From NCBI GenBank assembly GCA_014529385.2, contig CM043968.1, forward strand, positions 6,179,501 to 6,243,500: a stretch of DNA of 64,000 nt. The letters run 5' to 3'. Shown piece after piece: positions 59,905-64,000 of this stretch. The notes under the pieces were generated by a model. That model saw nothing but the letters and a program-made list of their open reading frames with translations, ran no database searches and had not been told where the DNA came from. The first letter of the stretch is position 1. Each line of letters starts with the position of its first letter. Made by a program: the position numbers and the translations under genes. The stretch is from Adiantum capillus-veneris. Its lineage: Eukaryota > Streptophyta > Polypodiopsida > Polypodiales > Pteridaceae.

Positions 59905-62159
59905 ACAACTTAATTGAAAAAATTTAAACCTGGAAAGCTGTCCTTAGTTTCAGACATAGTGCTTCTGCTCCTTGTCTTGCCCTTTTTTGCAAAGTCATAA
60001 ATCCCTTCACACCAGCATTTTAAACCGTATGTGATTCCACAATTTGTCAATCTGAAGTCACAAACTATCCAACAATCTCTTTCTCCAAGCACTGGTGTGG
60101 ACACACCCGGTATGGCCCAACTCTGAAATTTTGCTCATGCTATCGTAGGCATGTCTAAGATGGTTGCACCTATCTATGGAGGTAAATTCAACTATCTACA
60201 TAGCTTAACAAAGATAACCCTATTCTCAATTTCACAAAATGACCTTCCTATTGAGAGATTTATCTTCGGTGCGTCTAAGATAAATCTTCTCTATTTCAGC
60301 ATATTTTTGGCCAATGTGACTTGTGTTGGTCTCTACATGTGATATCAAGCTTGTACAATGAGTTTTGCAAAGTTTGGATAACTTACCAATGTTTTATCAC
60401 CCTTTTTGGTATCGCGACCAAGGTGTTCAATTTTCTTGGTGTTTTTATCCTTGCATAGCTCCAAAATTGACAAAACTTGCTTAAGAGATGTATTATGGTC
60501 TAATGAAACCATGTGAGTATCTTCCGTGCACCTAAGATAAAACTCTACCAGATTTTGACATTATGCAATTTTTATTTCATAGATTGATTTTCCCACAAAT
60601 TTTAGGATTTATCCACACCCTAGTTTCAATTTTTAGCCAGATTTAACTTTTCCTTGTTAATTTTCTCTGAAGCTAGCGATTTTTTCAAGATTTGGGTTTG
60701 ACCAAGTCTTTTAATGATCCAAATGTTTTCAAAATCAAAGGGAGTAATCTACTCAAGCTGGTCCACCACCTTCCAAGTTTAGTTTGTTAGTATCAATCCC
60801 AGAAACCCCCTACCTATCTTTGGCGCGCTTAAGATAGACTTGGCAATTTTTTGGTTTTTTGCAATGCACCTTGGATCAGATGAAATCCTGATGGTTTTCT
60901 ACTTATCCTACTCCTATTGAGCATGAAAAAGAGTGTAGAAAGTAGAAAATTCAATTTTCAATATGAAATCTCTACTTTCTACTTAGATGGCACCCTTATC
61001 GACCACTAGCCAGTCTCAAGGATCCTTCACCTAATCCATACTACTAACTAAAGCTCTTTAGGTCCTTACCGAGTATCCCTAATCTCAAGTACCTCTCAAC
61101 CATGATAAAGTCTGAAAAGAAGTAATGGAATTTCAAGTGGCTTTGGGTTTTTCTCTAGTCTAGGTTGCCTAGTCCGTGGCAATGGCGTCAAAATGTCGGC
61201 CAACTGCCAAGCCTCACCATATCGATGCTAGCAAAGCAAGAACCATACACATAAAATGTCAATCTATGGGATGTAGCTGAACCAACTAGTGCATGGTGGC
61301 TACAGGAGCTAGCTAATCTCTTGAAAAACCCAAGTCCTATGTGCTCTTGCCTAAATGGGTCTTAGATGTGTGTCAAACATCAAAGCAACTTTCCTTATTG
61401 CGAGCTTTATCCGATGATTTTGTATAGCTACTATGCTCCAAATGTAATTAAACTTACTACCTACAATATGCAAGTATCCTTGGCATCCCTATATGCTCAA
61501 ATGTCAATTCTGACACTCGGATAAAATGGCACCTAAGATAAACAACCTATCTTGGGCAAGTCGGTTTTGGTCTTTGAAGCACTCTATGGCTTCCTTAGGA
61601 CGTGCTCTATCTATCCCTATGGAAAAAAATCAGTTTAGATGTGTATATTGTGTGTAGGAATGAAAATAGCTCATAGATAGGCACGCCTAAAAAAACAACT
61701 CCATTGCAAGAAACTTATGTAGAAAGAGAGAGCTTTCACCTACGAGCATGTTGGTATGCTTGGATTCACAATGCAATACCACACAAGGGAGACACGAGAA
61801 ATTGAAAGAAACATAAAACTCACAGTACTCATCTGTAGTGTATGCTCACTTCATTATAAAAAACTTAGGTTTAAAATTACAAAAGTTGGTTTTTATACCG
61901 TAGCCAAGGTTTAAAGAATGGATTCTTAGCTATTTGGGGTGAATAACAAGGCTTAGGAACTAAATTTAGTTGGTTTTTATACCGTAGCCAAGGTTTAAAG
62001 AATGGATTCTTAGCTATTTGGGCTCAATAACAAGGCTTAGGAACTAAATTTAGTTACAAATTTGAAAGCCCTCGGCCCCTTTACACTCTTTAACAATCAA
62101 TGATAATACAACGGCTTTAATCTTTTATGAGATTTCTCATTAATATAAAAAGTTGTGAT
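59905..62159. other. Probable leader/LTR side of gypsy-3: no gene, repeated dyad motif
   Basis: No convincing gene. Contains a dyad motif TATCTT-(9-10)-AAGATA at about 60263-60282, 60519-60540 and 60816-60837, with looser copies near 60141-60161 and 61528-61555. A perfect 12-bp hairpin stem, GTAGAAAGTAGA (60935-60946) and its complement at 60971-60982, encloses a 24-base loop. An 84-bp tandem duplication spans 61886-62053. The 5' LTR of gypsy-3 should lie here, but its ends were not found. Confidence 0.5.
61886..62053 (+). repeat. 84-bp tandem duplication
   Basis: Copies start at 61886 and 61970 (TTGGTTTTTATACCGTAGCC) and are nearly identical, so the event is recent. Confidence 0.9.
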
Positions 62160-62545
62160 ACAATCAATGAGGGTAAAAATAAGAAGGATGTCCTTTTGTT
62201 AGCTGAGCAGCTAACATACATTTATTAATATAATGTCCACTTTTATGACAATTATATTTTCCTTTCTTCTTTCTTCTTTCACCATAAGAGGACTTTTTGG
62301 ACCATAAAGAACTTTCCAACTTGCTTGCATCATAACTAATGTGTCTTACATTCTTACCTTTTGTATGCACAACCAATGCATTTTCATGAAAAGGTTCAGA
62401 TTCCTATATGTTCTTTCTTTGCTACTCTTCTTCAAACTTGAGTAGTGACATAATCAATTGTACCACGTGCAAGATGCTAGGCTAGAGAGGTATCCCATAA
62501 TAGAGCTAACAATTTTGCTAGTTTGAGTTGCATTATGTATTGAAT
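62160..62545 (-). pseudogene. Copia gag C-terminal fragment with degenerate zinc knuckle
   Basis: Reverse strand frame 62376-62164 reads HENALVVHTKGKNV (start just upstream), a lysine- and serine-rich stretch, then GKYNCHKSGHYINKCM. The pattern is a CCHC knuckle whose first cysteine is lost. Short phrases upstream (IMSLLKFEEE, about 62455-62425) also fit copia gag. It is too short and broken to be functional. Confidence 0.6.
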
Positions 62546-63718
<1,173 letters not shown>

Positions 63719-63799
63719 TCAAGGAAATGAAAACTTTGCAGAGTCCTTGCTATGTAGAGATTGGGGATGATACTGTGTATTCCATTATGCATGCAAAAA

Positions 63800-64000
63800 A
63801 ATTACCATTATCTATGACAAATAGCAAAGTATTTGGCTGACATATTGCATGTACCCAACATTACAAAGAACTTGGTTTTTATTGGGAAAATTATTGAGCA
63901 ACGTTTGCAGGTTTGGCTTAATTCAAATTGTCTCTTTGTCAAAGACCGTCAAAAGAATGGAAGGTTGGTTGCGCAAGGAAATAAAGTGTGCAAAATGTTT
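63800..64000 (+). pseudogene. Copia protease/pre-integrase fragment, runs off right edge
   Basis: The forward strand reads YLADILHVPNITKNLVFIGK, then IIEQRLQVWLNSNCLFVKDR and NGRLVAQGNKVCKMF to the last base. This is the highly conserved stretch between protease and integrase in copia elements (VLHVP.I.KNL.S...). The frame is open for at least 60 codons. What precedes it (a stop near 63800 and the GA tract) is not copia-like, so the 5' side is truncated or rearranged. Confidence 0.8.

Overview
The window looks like nuclear DNA from a land plant. It is gene-poor, full of transposable elements and crowded with dinucleotide repeats. The plant assignment rests on a plant-type S-adenosylmethionine synthetase with an intron in its 5' leader, a decayed PLS-class PPR locus, two Mutator-like elements (MULEs) with FAR1/MURA-type transposases, chromodomain Ty3/gypsy elements, and primer sites matching initiator tRNA-Met. 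The PPR wording (long PLS repeats carrying LKACG, GLKIHS and LVDMYAKCG blocks) and the very abundant (CT)n tracts fit a fern or similar seedless plant. That part is inference; no species is claimed.

Layout. 0-0.5 kb: start of a gag gene and primer site of an LTR element leaving the left edge. 1.4-6.8 kb: MULE-1, with long inverted repeats, a broken transposase and a small two-exon gene of unknown function. 8-15 kb: three copies of one LTR family around a truncated chromodomain gypsy pol. 15.7-25.3 kb: a PPR pseudogene split by a 5.3-kb retroelement with very short terminal repeats and an almost non-coding interior. 26.1-29 kb: the only clearly intact host gene, SAM synthetase. 31.9-38.8 kb: MULE-2, which carries an apparently intact eight-exon Ulp1-type cysteine protease beside a transposase lacking its DDE core. 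40-44.1 kb: a non-LTR LINE with a perfect 15-bp target duplication. 45-49.3 kb: a copia fragment and a fourth, diverged copy of the LTR family. 50.9-59.9 kb: a long decayed gypsy element with a nested 927-bp solo LTR and an extra retropepsin-like domain after the integrase. 60-64 kb: a non-coding region with a repeated dyad motif, then two copia fragments, the last running off the right edge.

The functional core is small. SAM synthetase is housekeeping. The most notable mobile gene is the MULE-2 protease: its histidine, aspartate, glutamine and cysteine are all present and all seven introns keep frame, while the transposase beside it cannot be catalytic. MULE-2 is therefore probably mobilised, if at all, by enzyme supplied from elsewhere. 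Most other reading frames are relics or translations of microsatellites. Boundaries and exon joins were worked out by eye from the sequence, with no database search.
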